From assembly GCA_041592135.1 (NCBI GenBank), contig JBFHQR010000141.1: 5,877 bases of DNA. One strand, given 5' to 3'. Below are positions 1-5,002 of this stretch, one piece after another. Under the pieces are notes generated by a model. It saw only the letters and a list, made by a program, of their open reading frames with translations, was not told where the DNA came from and made no database searches. The first letter of the stretch is position 1; each line of letters begins with the position of its first letter. Origin of the DNA: Porticoccus sp041592135 (lineage in GTDB: Bacteria; Pseudomonadota; Gammaproteobacteria; Pseudomonadales; Porticoccaceae). Both the position numbers and the translations under genes were made by a program.

Positions 1-31
1 AACGATCCTTTCCCGCCTAAAGGGTAATTGC

Positions 32-96
32 ATTTAACAATCAAAGGCAGCGGACGCCAAAAAGCGGCGCTCGCTGCTTTGAAATAAGTGTGTAAT
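32..96 (+). repeat. attC-like imperfect hairpin (possible degenerate integron recombination site)
   Basis: A long hairpin can be drawn from 41-52 (TCAAAGGCAGCG) to 72-82 (CGCTGCTTTGA), pairing throughout except for one bulged G. An inner CGCC (55-58) pairs with GGCG (66-69) around an AAAAAGC loop. Just 5' is ATTTAAC (32-38), which fits the RYYYAAC box of integron attC sites. An L-type arm with a single unpaired base is also an attC trait. The expected matching GTTRRRY box on the 3' side is not intact: GTGTAAT (90-96) is the nearest match, with two differences, and it merges into the AATCAAAAG repeats. No integrase gene or cassette gene is visible. It could instead be an unrelated REP-type palindrome. 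It has no T-tract, so it is not a terminator. Bases 1-31 show nothing recognisable. Confidence 0.35.
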
Positions 97-175
97 CAAA
101 AGAATCAAAAGAGAATCAAAAGGGTCAGAGATCATTGATCTTTAAATCAAAAGGGTCAGAGATCATTGATCTTTA
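94..175. repeat. Tandem element-tip repeats, left array
   Basis: Two 9-bp units AATCAAAAG (94-102 and 103-111) are followed by two exact tandem copies of a 31-bp unit (114-144 and 145-175). The 31-bp unit reads AATCAAAAGGGTCAGAG, then ATCATTGATCTTTA. Its second half is the extreme 3' end of the RAYT coding sequence, including the stop codon on the minus strand. The unit is a variant of the left terminal repeat of the intact element at 440-469, with AAAAG in place of AATAG. The array therefore looks like successive copies of the transposon tip and not a simple microsatellite. Confidence 0.85.
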
Positions 176-402
176 GACTTCCAATATGCTTCTGACTTCC
201 TGTCCCCTCCCCGCCCCAATGGCACGGCTCTTCGCCCTGTGCTGGCTTCTATCTGTTGCTTAAATCGGTTGTCGCCCAAGGCCCAGCCTTTATTTGTCGC
301 CTCGCAGATCGCCGTCCGATCCTGATCTGCCATTCTTCCCCGAAACAAGGCACGGTAGGCTGCCTGCCTCTCTGCTGCGGTTTTGCCTAGTTGGAGGTAT
401 TG
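163..402 (-). pseudogene. C-terminal fragment of a RAYT transposase gene
   Basis: This 240-bp segment encodes 79 residues plus a stop and aligns without gaps to residues 160-238 of the intact transposase at 457-1173, at a constant offset of 294 bp. By eye I count about 15 base differences (roughly 94% identity) and 6 residue differences: A/S, Q/R, R/L, C/R, N/S and W/R. The whole catalytic part, including the HVH motif and the Tyr, is missing. The reading frame can be opened by an ATG at 417-415, but that codon comes from the adjoining tip repeat, adds only five foreign residues and has no Shine-Dalgarno sequence. I treat it as a dead remnant. The divergence suggests it derives from a different element copy or an old duplication. 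Confidence 0.85.
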
Positions 403-453
403 AATCAATAGGGTCATGAATCAATAGGGTCAAATCAAAAATCAATAGGGTCA
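403..453. repeat. Element-tip repeats between the two RAYT copies
   Basis: AATCAATAGGGTCA occurs at 403-416, 419-432 and 440-453, with a truncated AATCAAAA at 433-440. The last full copy begins the left terminal repeat of the intact RAYT element. The first copy abuts the break point of the RAYT fragment exactly at its GTATTG edge (397-402). Homology between the two RAYT copies therefore ends where a tip repeat begins. Confidence 0.85.
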
Positions 454-464
454 GAGTCATTGAT
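440..464 (+). repeat. Left terminal inverted repeat of RAYT element
   Basis: Starts AATCAATAGGGTCAGAG and continues TCATTGAT. It differs from the reverse complement of 1228-1252 at two positions (A/G in each case). The TCA at 457-459 is the stop codon of the transposase gene read on the minus strand. Confidence 0.8.
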
Positions 465-1173
465 CTTTAGACTTCCGATATGCTTCTGACTTCCTATCCC
501 CTCCCCGCCCCAATGGTACGGCTCTTCGCCCCGTGCTGGCTTCTATCTGTTGCTTAAATCGGTTGTCGCCCAAGGCCCAGCCTTTACTTGTCGCCTCGCG
601 GATAGCTGTCAGGTCCCGGTCTGCCATTCTTCCCCGAAACAAGGCTCGGTAGGCTGACTGCCTTTCTGCTGCGGTTTTGCCTAGTTGGAGGTATTGGGGA
701 TGGGGTGGTGTCACCAGCTGTATCTCCTTTCCCAAGGCATTGTACCGATAGCTGGACCAGGGGTAGTCCGCACTGTGAGAGACCATATCTGCGCGGACCG
801 GATTCAGTTCAATATAGCGGTAAACCGTCAACAGGTAGTTATCCGTATCCACCAGCGTGGATTTGTAGCGCCCCTCCCAGAGGGTGCCGGTGCGACCATA
901 GGTGTGATTAACGTATTGAACGTATTTCCGCCCTTGTGCCTGCATAAGGCGGCCAACCCCTTTCTCGTCTTCGGGTGTGACGAGCAGGTGTACATGGTTG
1001 GTCATTAACACAAAGGCATGGATGGCAACCTGATATTTAACCGCCGCATCCTTGAGGAAAGCGAGATAGGCTGTGTAATCTGCTTCATCGTAGAAGCAGG
1101 CTTCACGGTTGTTACCCCGCTGAATGATATGCTGGGCGCAACCAGGCAAGTAAAGTCGAGGTAAGCGGGCCAT
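457..1173 (-). CDS. REP-associated tyrosine transposase (RAYT, HUH Y1 family), intact
   Basis: Encodes a 238-residue transposase of the RAYT/IS200-like Y1 group, expected to nick and rejoin single-stranded DNA at hairpin-forming ends. The N-terminus MARLPRLYLPG followed by QRGNNRE (about residues 18-24) is typical of the family. The HUH metal site is seen as TNHVHLLV with HVH at 60-62. The catalytic tyrosine is probably Y84 or Y87 in GRKYVQYVN, followed by the family signature YGRTGTLWEGRYKS (about 92-105) and IELNPVRADMV (about 121-131). A basic tail of about 79 residues (160-238) follows the core; exactly this tail is duplicated at 163-402. I chose ATG 1173 because it gives the usual family start and has GGGGA five bases upstream. 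An in-frame GTG at 1185 would add four residues. It is alone in its element and appears complete. Confidence 0.9.
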   Translation of the reverse strand: MARLPRLYLPGCAQHIIQRGNNREACFYDEADYTAYLAFLKDAAVKYQVAIHAFVLMTNHVHLLVTPEDEKGVGRLMQAQGRKYVQYVNHTYGRTGTLWEGRYKSTLVDTDNYLLTVYRYIELNPVRADMVSHSADYPWSSYRYNALGKEIQLVTPPHPQYLQLGKTAAERQSAYRALFRGRMADRDLTAIREATSKGWALGDNRFKQQIEASTGRRAVPLGRGGDRKSEAYRKSKDQ

Positions 1174-1227
1174 CAGAGTCCCCACAGAGTAAAGTGGAAA
1201 GACAGGCTAGTCCCTTAGAGCAACAAA

Positions 1228-1252
1228 ATCAATGACTCCGACCCCATTGATT
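1228..1252 (-). repeat. Right terminal inverted repeat of RAYT element
   Basis: Reads ATCAATGACTCCGACCCC then ATTGATT on the plus strand. It is a 23/25 match to the reverse complement of 440-464 and forms its own hairpin with AATCAATG/CATTGATT arms (the left arm starts at 1227). Confidence 0.8.
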
Positions 1253-1261
1253 CCATTGATT
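1244..1261. repeat. Tandem 9-bp tip repeat, right side
   Basis: CCATTGATT occurs twice in tandem (1244-1252 and 1253-1261). The first copy is the outer end of the right terminal repeat, so the tip is iterated on this side too, mirroring the 9-bp AATCAAAAG units at 94-111. Confidence 0.8.
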
Positions 1262-1272
1262 CATCAAGGTTT

Positions 1273-1298
1273 AGGGGCAAGTTACCCGTAACCCCCCT
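1273..1298. repeat. Hairpin just outside the RAYT element
   Basis: AGGGG (1273-1277) pairs with CCCCT (1294-1298), enclosing a 12-bp palindrome GTTACCCGTAAC (1281-1292). No T-tract follows on either strand. Its role is unknown: it may be a remnant of older insertion DNA or an operator. Confidence 0.4.
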
Positions 1299-1365
1299 CA
1301 CCTAAATCGGAAATAGAACCGGACATAACAGCCCCCATACTTTCACTTCCATATCATCTAACTAC

Positions 1366-1381
1366 ATGTTATACATAACAT
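1366..1381. promoter_or_regulatory. 16-bp perfect palindrome upstream of the Fic gene (candidate operator)
   Basis: ATGTTATACATAACAT is a perfect inverted repeat (7-bp arms, AC centre) ending 33 bp before the Fic start. An AT-rich stretch follows, with TAATAT (1385-1390) as a possible but weak -10 hexamer. I find no convincing -35 at the right distance. The size and position fit a dimeric repressor or activator site in the Fic promoter, but no regulator can be named from the sequence. Confidence 0.4.
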
Positions 1382-1397
1382 AACTAATATTTTAAAG

Positions 1398-1416
1398 CGG
1401 ACATCAAATCGGACAT
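1398..1416 (+). repeat. Direct repeat CGGACAT overlapping the Fic start
   Basis: CGGACAT occurs at 1398-1404 and 1410-1416, 12 bp apart, with a third copy at 1320-1326. The last copy includes the first two bases of the Fic ATG, so a factor bound here could affect transcription or translation start. There is no strong Shine-Dalgarno in this region. The repeat may be chance. Confidence 0.3.
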
Positions 1417-2617
1417 GGAAACAGCCATAGATAGGGGCGAAACCATCGCTATTATGGAGCCACTCCGCATAGGAGAGGGCTCCCGTTATCGCCCTGTCCT
1501 TACCGAACTGGGGGTGGAACTCGCCGCTAAATCAGCCGGTTTCAGAAGAAGCCTGCCGGACAGCGTTGTTTCGGCCCTCGCAGAGCTTGTCCGCTCAATG
1601 AACTGCTATTACTCGAACCTCATTGAAGGTCACAACACACACCCTATCGATATTGAACGCGCCATGCGTGACGACTATAGCGACGAACCGCGCAAACGGG
1701 ACTTACAGCTAGAGGCCAGGGCCCATGTCATGGTCCAAAAGTGGATTGATGATGGGGGGCTGGACGGTGGACGTGCGGCCACCCTCGATGGTATCTGTGA
1801 AATCCACAGGCGGTTCTGCGAACACCTGCCGGATGAATTGCTCTGGTCAGAAGACCCGGAAACAGGCGAGCGAGTATATATCATTCCGGGAAAGCTGAGA
1901 TTCAGGGATGCCAAAGTCGGCCATCATGTTCCGGTAAGTGCTGGTGCACTACCCCGCTTTCTACAGCGCTTTGAAGAGGTGTATAGCAGTCTAAAAAAAG
2001 CTGAAACAATCTTCTCGGCAGCGGCGGCTCATCATCGCCTTCTATGGATTCACCCCTTTGTCGACGGTAATGGTCGCGTGGCTCGACTGATGTCCTACGC
2101 CATGCTGAGGGAAGCCCTGGATACGGGCGGTATATGGTCCATCGCCAGAGGGCTTGCCAGGCAGGAATCCAAATACAAGCAGCACTTAATCGCTTGCGAC
2201 GGGCCGCGCCACGGCGATATGGACGGCCGGGGCAGTCGCAGCGAAAGCGCCCTGGCGGAGTTTACTGAATTTTTCCTACAGACCTGTATTGACCAGGTGG
2301 ATTTCATGGAAAAACTGGTTCAGCCCGACAAACTCAGGGAACGTATCCGGCTCTGGTGCGAGGAAGAAGTCAGGACGGACAGCCTGCCCCCCAAAGCGGG
2401 CCTTGTTCTGGAAGCTATCCTTTATCGCGGCGAACTTCCGCGCGGTGACGTACCTGGCATTGTCGGCACAGGAGAACGGCAGGCACGCCGGGTTGTCTCA
2501 GCCCTGCTGGGGGCTGGCGTTATTACATCCAACAGCACAAGGGCTCCTTTAAGGATCGCTTTTCCAGCTTCTCTCGCCGGGCGATGGATGCCGGGGCTTT
2601 TCCCAGAAGCTGATTGA
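1415..2617 (+). CDS. Fic-family protein adenylyltransferase with built-in inhibitory helix and C-terminal winged helix
   Basis: Encodes 400 residues. Fic enzymes usually transfer AMP from ATP to a Ser, Thr or Tyr hydroxyl of a target protein in the cytoplasm. The catalytic motif HPFVDGNGRVAR (213-224) matches HPFxxGNGRxxR fully, including the His and both Arg, so activity is expected. SNLIEG (67-72) fits the [S/T]xxxE[G/N] inhibitory motif on the N-terminal side, which places it in class II: auto-inhibited in cis, with no separate antitoxin needed. The flap before the active site reads PGKLRFRDAKVGHHVPVS (about 158-175). Residues about 325-385 look like a winged helix-turn-helix, as in the Shewanella Fic protein of known structure; the comparison is from memory. 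The target is unknown. ATG 1415 lacks a clear ribosome binding site; ATG 1454 (residue 14) is an alternative and would leave all domains intact. No partner gene is adjacent. Confidence 0.9.
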   Translation: METAIDRGETIAIMEPLRIGEGSRYRPVLTELGVELAAKSAGFRRSLPDSVVSALAELVRSMNCYYSNLIEGHNTHPIDIERAMRDDYSDEPRKRDLQLEARAHVMVQKWIDDGGLDGGRAATLDGICEIHRRFCEHLPDELLWSEDPETGERVYIIPGKLRFRDAKVGHHVPVSAGALPRFLQRFEEVYSSLKKAETIFSAAAAHHRLLWIHPFVDGNGRVARLMSYAMLREALDTGGIWSIARGLARQESKYKQHLIACDGPRHGDMDGRGSRSESALAEFTEFFLQTCIDQVDFMEKLVQPDKLRERIRLWCEEEVRTDSLPPKAGLVLEAILYRGELPRGDVPGIVGTGERQARRVVSALLGAGVITSNSTRAPLRIAFPASLAGRWMPGLFPEAD

Positions 2618-2627
2618 GCCTTTTTTT
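2595..2627 (+). terminator. Weak possible terminator at the end of the Fic gene
   Basis: A short hairpin (GCTTTT 2596-2601 with AGAAGC 2605-2610, CCC loop, one G-T pair) lies in the last codons of the Fic gene, and a run of seven T follows at 2621-2627. The gap of about 9 bases between stem and T-run is not canonical, so this is tentative. The rest of the 43-bp convergent gap (to 2660) has a second T-run (2653-2658) and a 9-bp CCACCGTGG palindrome. No terminator for the opposing nnrS gene is evident. Confidence 0.25.
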
Positions 2628-2660
2628 AACACCACCGTGGCAACGCAGATCGTTTTTTAG

Positions 2661-3860
2661 CTACCCCGGCTGGCCATCCACCCGGGGAGTCACCAGCATA
2701 GGAAGATAGACCAGGGCAAACAAGACAAAGGACATGATCCAGCACAGCTGGGAGAGCCCGACCCAAAGGTCGTAGTAGGAAGGGGCCAGCAACGGCAGAA
2801 AAATTCGCGCCAATGCGGCACCGCACAGCAGCAGAAACATCCAGGTGACCGCGGCGGGCGGCGCAAACACATTGCGGCCGGTATGTCCCAGGCAGACCCG
2901 GGCCATCATGCCGAGGGTCATCAGGCCGATGCCCCCCAGGGCGAAGGCGTGCACCGCCAGGAAGGGCGAAGTGCCGAATAGAAAGGCCGCCACTTTCAGG
3001 GCAAAGCCCAGTACCACCAGGCCGTAGGCAACGTGTAGCACCCACAGCAATGGCTTGCGCCAGATGCCCTTGGTGTGCCAGCCGACCAGGCGAAGTCCCA
3101 GTAGCACGGTCAGAACGGCGGCAACGACCGTTGTCAGCAAGTTTCCCGGCGCGAGCAGCTCAGCGGCAATAAAGGCGACCATCAGCAACGGCACAGTTTT
3201 GTCCAGCCAGGGGTAATTGGTCAGGGTGACCGAATAGCCGACACCGCGCTCGGTGAAAAAGGGGATCACCCGCCTTCCCATCATCAATACCAGGGCGATG
3301 ATGATGTAAAAACCCAGGTACAGCCCCAGCCGGATACCGTCGGTCAGTATGCCGAAAACCCCGAGATAGAAGAGACAGTTGCCGGTCAGCAACAGCGCCA
3401 GTATGGCGATCACCACCAGGTTGCGCCGGGATTTGGCGCGAATGATCGGCACCGCCACCGCCGGGATCAGCATGGCCATAAACAGCAGGTCGGAGAAAGC
3501 GGTCCACTGGAGCGGTATCCAATGGCCAGCCAACGGCAACAGCCGCGCCGCCAGCCACAGTGCAAACAGCAGCAATAGCAGCATTCCGCTGGGGGTCGGC
3601 AAACCGGTCCAGTTTTTTACCGCGGCCAGCAGGAAACCGGCAATCACCGCCAGCGCATAGCCGTAGATCATCTCGTGAGCGTGCCAGGTGATCGGAGGCA
3701 ATTCATTCAACGGCGGCAGTATCTGCAGCGGGAAAATTGCCGCCCAGACGGACATGGACAGCACGGCGAACAGGGCGGCGCCCATAAAGAAAGGCCGAAA
3801 GCCCAAATTGAGCCAGGCGGCGCTACTACTCTCTGACAGGGGTTCCTCAATCTTGATCAT
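2661..3860 (-). CDS. nnrS: NnrS family haem/copper membrane protein, nitric oxide stress
   Basis: Encodes a 399-residue inner-membrane protein with about 12 hydrophobic segments, the usual size for NnrS. Family marks are FRPFFMGAALFAVLS (21-35), the histidine-bearing WHAHEMIYGYALAVIAGF (59-76), NWTGLPTPSG (83-92), GRRVIPFFTERG (195-206) and the C-terminal HAFALGGIGLMTLGMMAR (304-321), followed by CLGHTGR (323-329). Conserved His residues are thought to bind haem. NnrS proteins in other proteobacteria are induced under denitrifying conditions by NO-sensing regulators and relieve NO-related stress; the biochemical mechanism is not settled. It is the second gene of an operon with moaA, 6 bp downstream, and shares its promoter. 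ATG 3860 is supported by a strong GGGAGGT sequence. The C-terminal end is soluble and short (TPRVDGQPG). Confidence 0.92.
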   Translation of the reverse strand: MIKIEEPLSESSSAAWLNLGFRPFFMGAALFAVLSMSVWAAIFPLQILPPLNELPPITWHAHEMIYGYALAVIAGFLLAAVKNWTGLPTPSGMLLLLLFALWLAARLLPLAGHWIPLQWTAFSDLLFMAMLIPAVAVPIIRAKSRRNLVVIAILALLLTGNCLFYLGVFGILTDGIRLGLYLGFYIIIALVLMMGRRVIPFFTERGVGYSVTLTNYPWLDKTVPLLMVAFIAAELLAPGNLLTTVVAAVLTVLLGLRLVGWHTKGIWRKPLLWVLHVAYGLVVLGFALKVAAFLFGTSPFLAVHAFALGGIGLMTLGMMARVCLGHTGRNVFAPPAAVTWMFLLLCGAALARIFLPLLAPSYYDLWVGLSQLCWIMSFVLFALVYLPMLVTPRVDGQPG

Positions 3861-3866
3861 GTCCGT

Positions 3867-4871
3867 TTAACCTCCCGTCGCATTCATAAAGCGCAATACC
3901 TGCGGTTTGTCGTCGTGGTAAAAATAGTGCCGTTCTGGCTTCAGCTCCATGGCGGCGACAATGGCCTCGCGCAGGGTCTCCAGATCGCCGGGGTAACGGC
4001 GCATCACGGCGCGCAGATCCACCGAATGCTCGTTGCCCAGGCACAGCAGCAAGCGCCCCTCACAGGTGACCCGAACCCGGTTACAACTATCGCAGAAATT
4101 ATGGCTGTGGGGTGAAATAAAACCGATGCGACTGGCGCTGCCGGCAATACGGTAGTAACGGGAGGGCCCGGCAGTGCTCTCGGTACTGGCCAACAGTGGA
4201 TAATCATCACCGATTCGCTGGCGGATTTCCTCACTGGTGACCAGTCCGCCCTGGCGATCGCGACAGCCGATATCACCCAGCGGCATCTCCTCGATAAAGC
4301 TGATATCCAGCCCCCGCGCCAGGGCATAGTCCACCAGCGCGACCACCTCGTCATCGTTCTGACCGCGCACGATCACGCTGTTCAATTTGATGCGCTCAAT
4401 ACCGGCCTGCCGGGCCGCCTCAATGCCGTCCAGCACCTGTGCCAGCTTGCCAGTGCGGGTGATGGCGGCAAAGCGCTCCGGTTGCAGCGAGTCCAGACTC
4501 ACATTGATACGCCGCACACCGGCGGCGGCCAGCGCCGGGGCGGTGTTGCGCAGCTGCGAACCATTGGTGGTGAGGGTCAATTCATCCAGCCCGCGCAGCG
4601 AGCCCAGCTCACCGATCAGCGACATGACGTTTTTGCGCACCAGCGGTTCGCCGCCGGTCAGGCGGATGCGCTTGACCCCCAGTGACACAAAAGCCCGGCC
4701 CAGGAAAGCCATTTCTTCCAGGGTGAGCAGTTGCTGGCGCGGCAGGAAGGTCATGTCTTCCGCCATACAGTACAGACAACGGAAATCACAGCGGTCGGTC
4801 ACCGACAGCCTCAGGTAATCGACTACCCGGCCAAAACGGTCACTCAAAACGGCCTGATTTTCACTCGGCAT
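3867..4871 (-). CDS. moaA: GTP 3',8-cyclase MoaA (molybdenum cofactor biosynthesis)
   Basis: A 334-residue radical SAM enzyme that, with MoaC, turns GTP into cyclic pyranopterin phosphate, the first step of molybdenum cofactor synthesis in the cytoplasm. The start is typical: DRFGRVVDYLRLSVTDRC (11-28). The radical SAM cluster motif CxxxCxxC is C28, C32, C35. LTGGEPL is at 71-77 and NVSLDSL at 123-129. The second, GTP-binding [4Fe-4S] cluster is seen as C260, C263 and C277 (CxxC then 13 residues then C). The protein ends in Gly-Gly, the conserved tail needed for activity in studied MoaA proteins. ATG 4871 is chosen because GGAG sits 8 bases upstream and the length fits the family; an upstream TTG at 4928 would add 19 atypical residues. 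All key residues are present. It leads the operon with nnrS. Other Moco genes are not in the window, so a specialised anaerobic copy is possible. Confidence 0.95.
   Translation of the reverse strand: MPSENQAVLSDRFGRVVDYLRLSVTDRCDFRCLYCMAEDMTFLPRQQLLTLEEMAFLGRAFVSLGVKRIRLTGGEPLVRKNVMSLIGELGSLRGLDELTLTTNGSQLRNTAPALAAAGVRRINVSLDSLQPERFAAITRTGKLAQVLDGIEAARQAGIERIKLNSVIVRGQNDDEVVALVDYALARGLDISFIEEMPLGDIGCRDRQGGLVTSEEIRQRIGDDYPLLASTESTAGPSRYYRIAGSASRIGFISPHSHNFCDSCNRVRVTCEGRLLLCLGNEHSVDLRAVMRRYPGDLETLREAIVAAMELKPERHYFYHDDKPQVLRFMNATGG
3870..3876 (-). promoter_or_regulatory. Ribosome binding site of nnrS inside the end of moaA
   Basis: On the minus strand GGGAGGT lies 9 bases before the nnrS ATG (3860). 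Its GGA GGT part is formed by the two terminal Gly codons of moaA, followed at once by the moaA TAA. Ribosomes ending moaA therefore stop on the nnrS initiation site, which suggests translational coupling. Confidence 0.8.
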
Positions 4872-4879
4872 AGCTAGGA

Positions 4880-4883
4880 CTCC
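4880..4883 (-). promoter_or_regulatory. Ribosome binding site deciding the moaA start
   Basis: GGAG on the minus strand, 8 bases before ATG 4871. The alternative TTG start at 4928 has no comparable site. Confidence 0.65.
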
Positions 4884-4927
4884 ACTTCCGATGTTGCCAA
4901 TGGCGGGGGATATTACGGGTCCAGTCA

Positions 4928-4933
4928 AGTTTA
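4928..4933 (-). promoter_or_regulatory. Possible -10 element of the moaA-nnrS promoter
   Basis: TAAACT on the minus strand matches TATAAT at 4 of 6 positions. Transcription would then start near 4921, giving a leader of about 50 nt. The centre of the FNR-like site (4961.5) would be about 40.5 bp upstream, close to the -41.5 of class II FNR-type promoters. A leader this short leaves no room for a Moco riboswitch-type structure. Confidence 0.4.
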
Positions 4934-4954
4934 TGGCGCAGCCCTTTGGCTTCG

Positions 4955-4968
4955 TTGATCAAGGTCAA
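4955..4968. promoter_or_regulatory. FNR/DNR-type binding site between moaA and the porin gene
   Basis: TTGATCAAGGTCAA matches the FNR/ANR/DNR consensus TTGAT-N4-ATCAA at 9 of 10 defined positions (GTCAA in place of ATCAA). It lies 84 bp upstream of the moaA start and 138 bp upstream of the divergent outer-membrane protein gene. Its distance from the possible moaA -10 suits activation of moaA-nnrS under low oxygen or nitrogen-oxide conditions. It may also act on the divergent gene: a start near 5003 would place it at -41.5, but the hexamer there (TAACTT, 4991-4996) is poor. Confidence 0.6.
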
Positions 4969-5002
4969 GTTTAGCCGCAGAAAGAGCTGTTAACTTGTCA
5001 CA

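Larger units (their letters stand above)
440..1252 (-). mobile_element. RAYT element with self-complementary terminal inverted repeats
   Basis: A single transposase gene is enclosed by imperfect inverted repeats: 440-464 on the left and 1228-1252 on the right match at 23 of 25 positions when one is reverse-complemented. Each end is also internally palindromic: ATCAAT and ATTGAT arms flank a GGGTCAGAGT-like core on the left, and AATCAATG and CATTGATT arms flank it on the right. Each end can therefore form a hairpin in single-stranded DNA. This fits what is known of HUH (Y1/REP) transposases, which recognise hairpins. The left repeat overlaps the last codons of the gene, so the ORF reaches the element edge. 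No clear target-site duplication is seen, as expected for this class, and tip repeats on both sides blur the true boundaries. Confidence 0.75.

Noticed and set aside
94..175. Repeats that could suggest a CRISPR array
   Set aside because: The 31-bp copies are directly adjacent with no unique spacers, and their sequence is that of a transposon end.
685..1008. Plus-strand open frame of 107 residues opposite the RAYT gene
   Set aside because: It is antisense to the conserved catalytic core of the transposase and has no independent support.
1675..2307. Possible antitoxin gene antisense to or inside the Fic gene
   Set aside because: Minus-strand frames here are shadows. The Fic protein carries its own inhibitory motif, so no separate antitoxin is expected.
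2641..2660. Second intrinsic terminator using the T-run at 2653-2658
   Set aside because: Only a 4-bp AACG/CGTT stem precedes the T-run, too weak to call.
2626..3045. Open frames of 60-139 residues inside nnrS, both strands
   Set aside because: They are alternate frames of a GC-rich gene; the nnrS frame carries all the conserved motifs and a proper start.
4872..4921. Moco riboswitch in front of moaA
   Set aside because: The likely leader is only about 50 nt and shows just trivial stems; the expected multi-helix structure is not seen.
4872..4928. Longer MoaA form starting at TTG 4928
   Set aside because: It adds 19 residues unlike MoaA N-termini and lacks a ribosome binding site, while ATG 4871 has GGAG at 8 bases.
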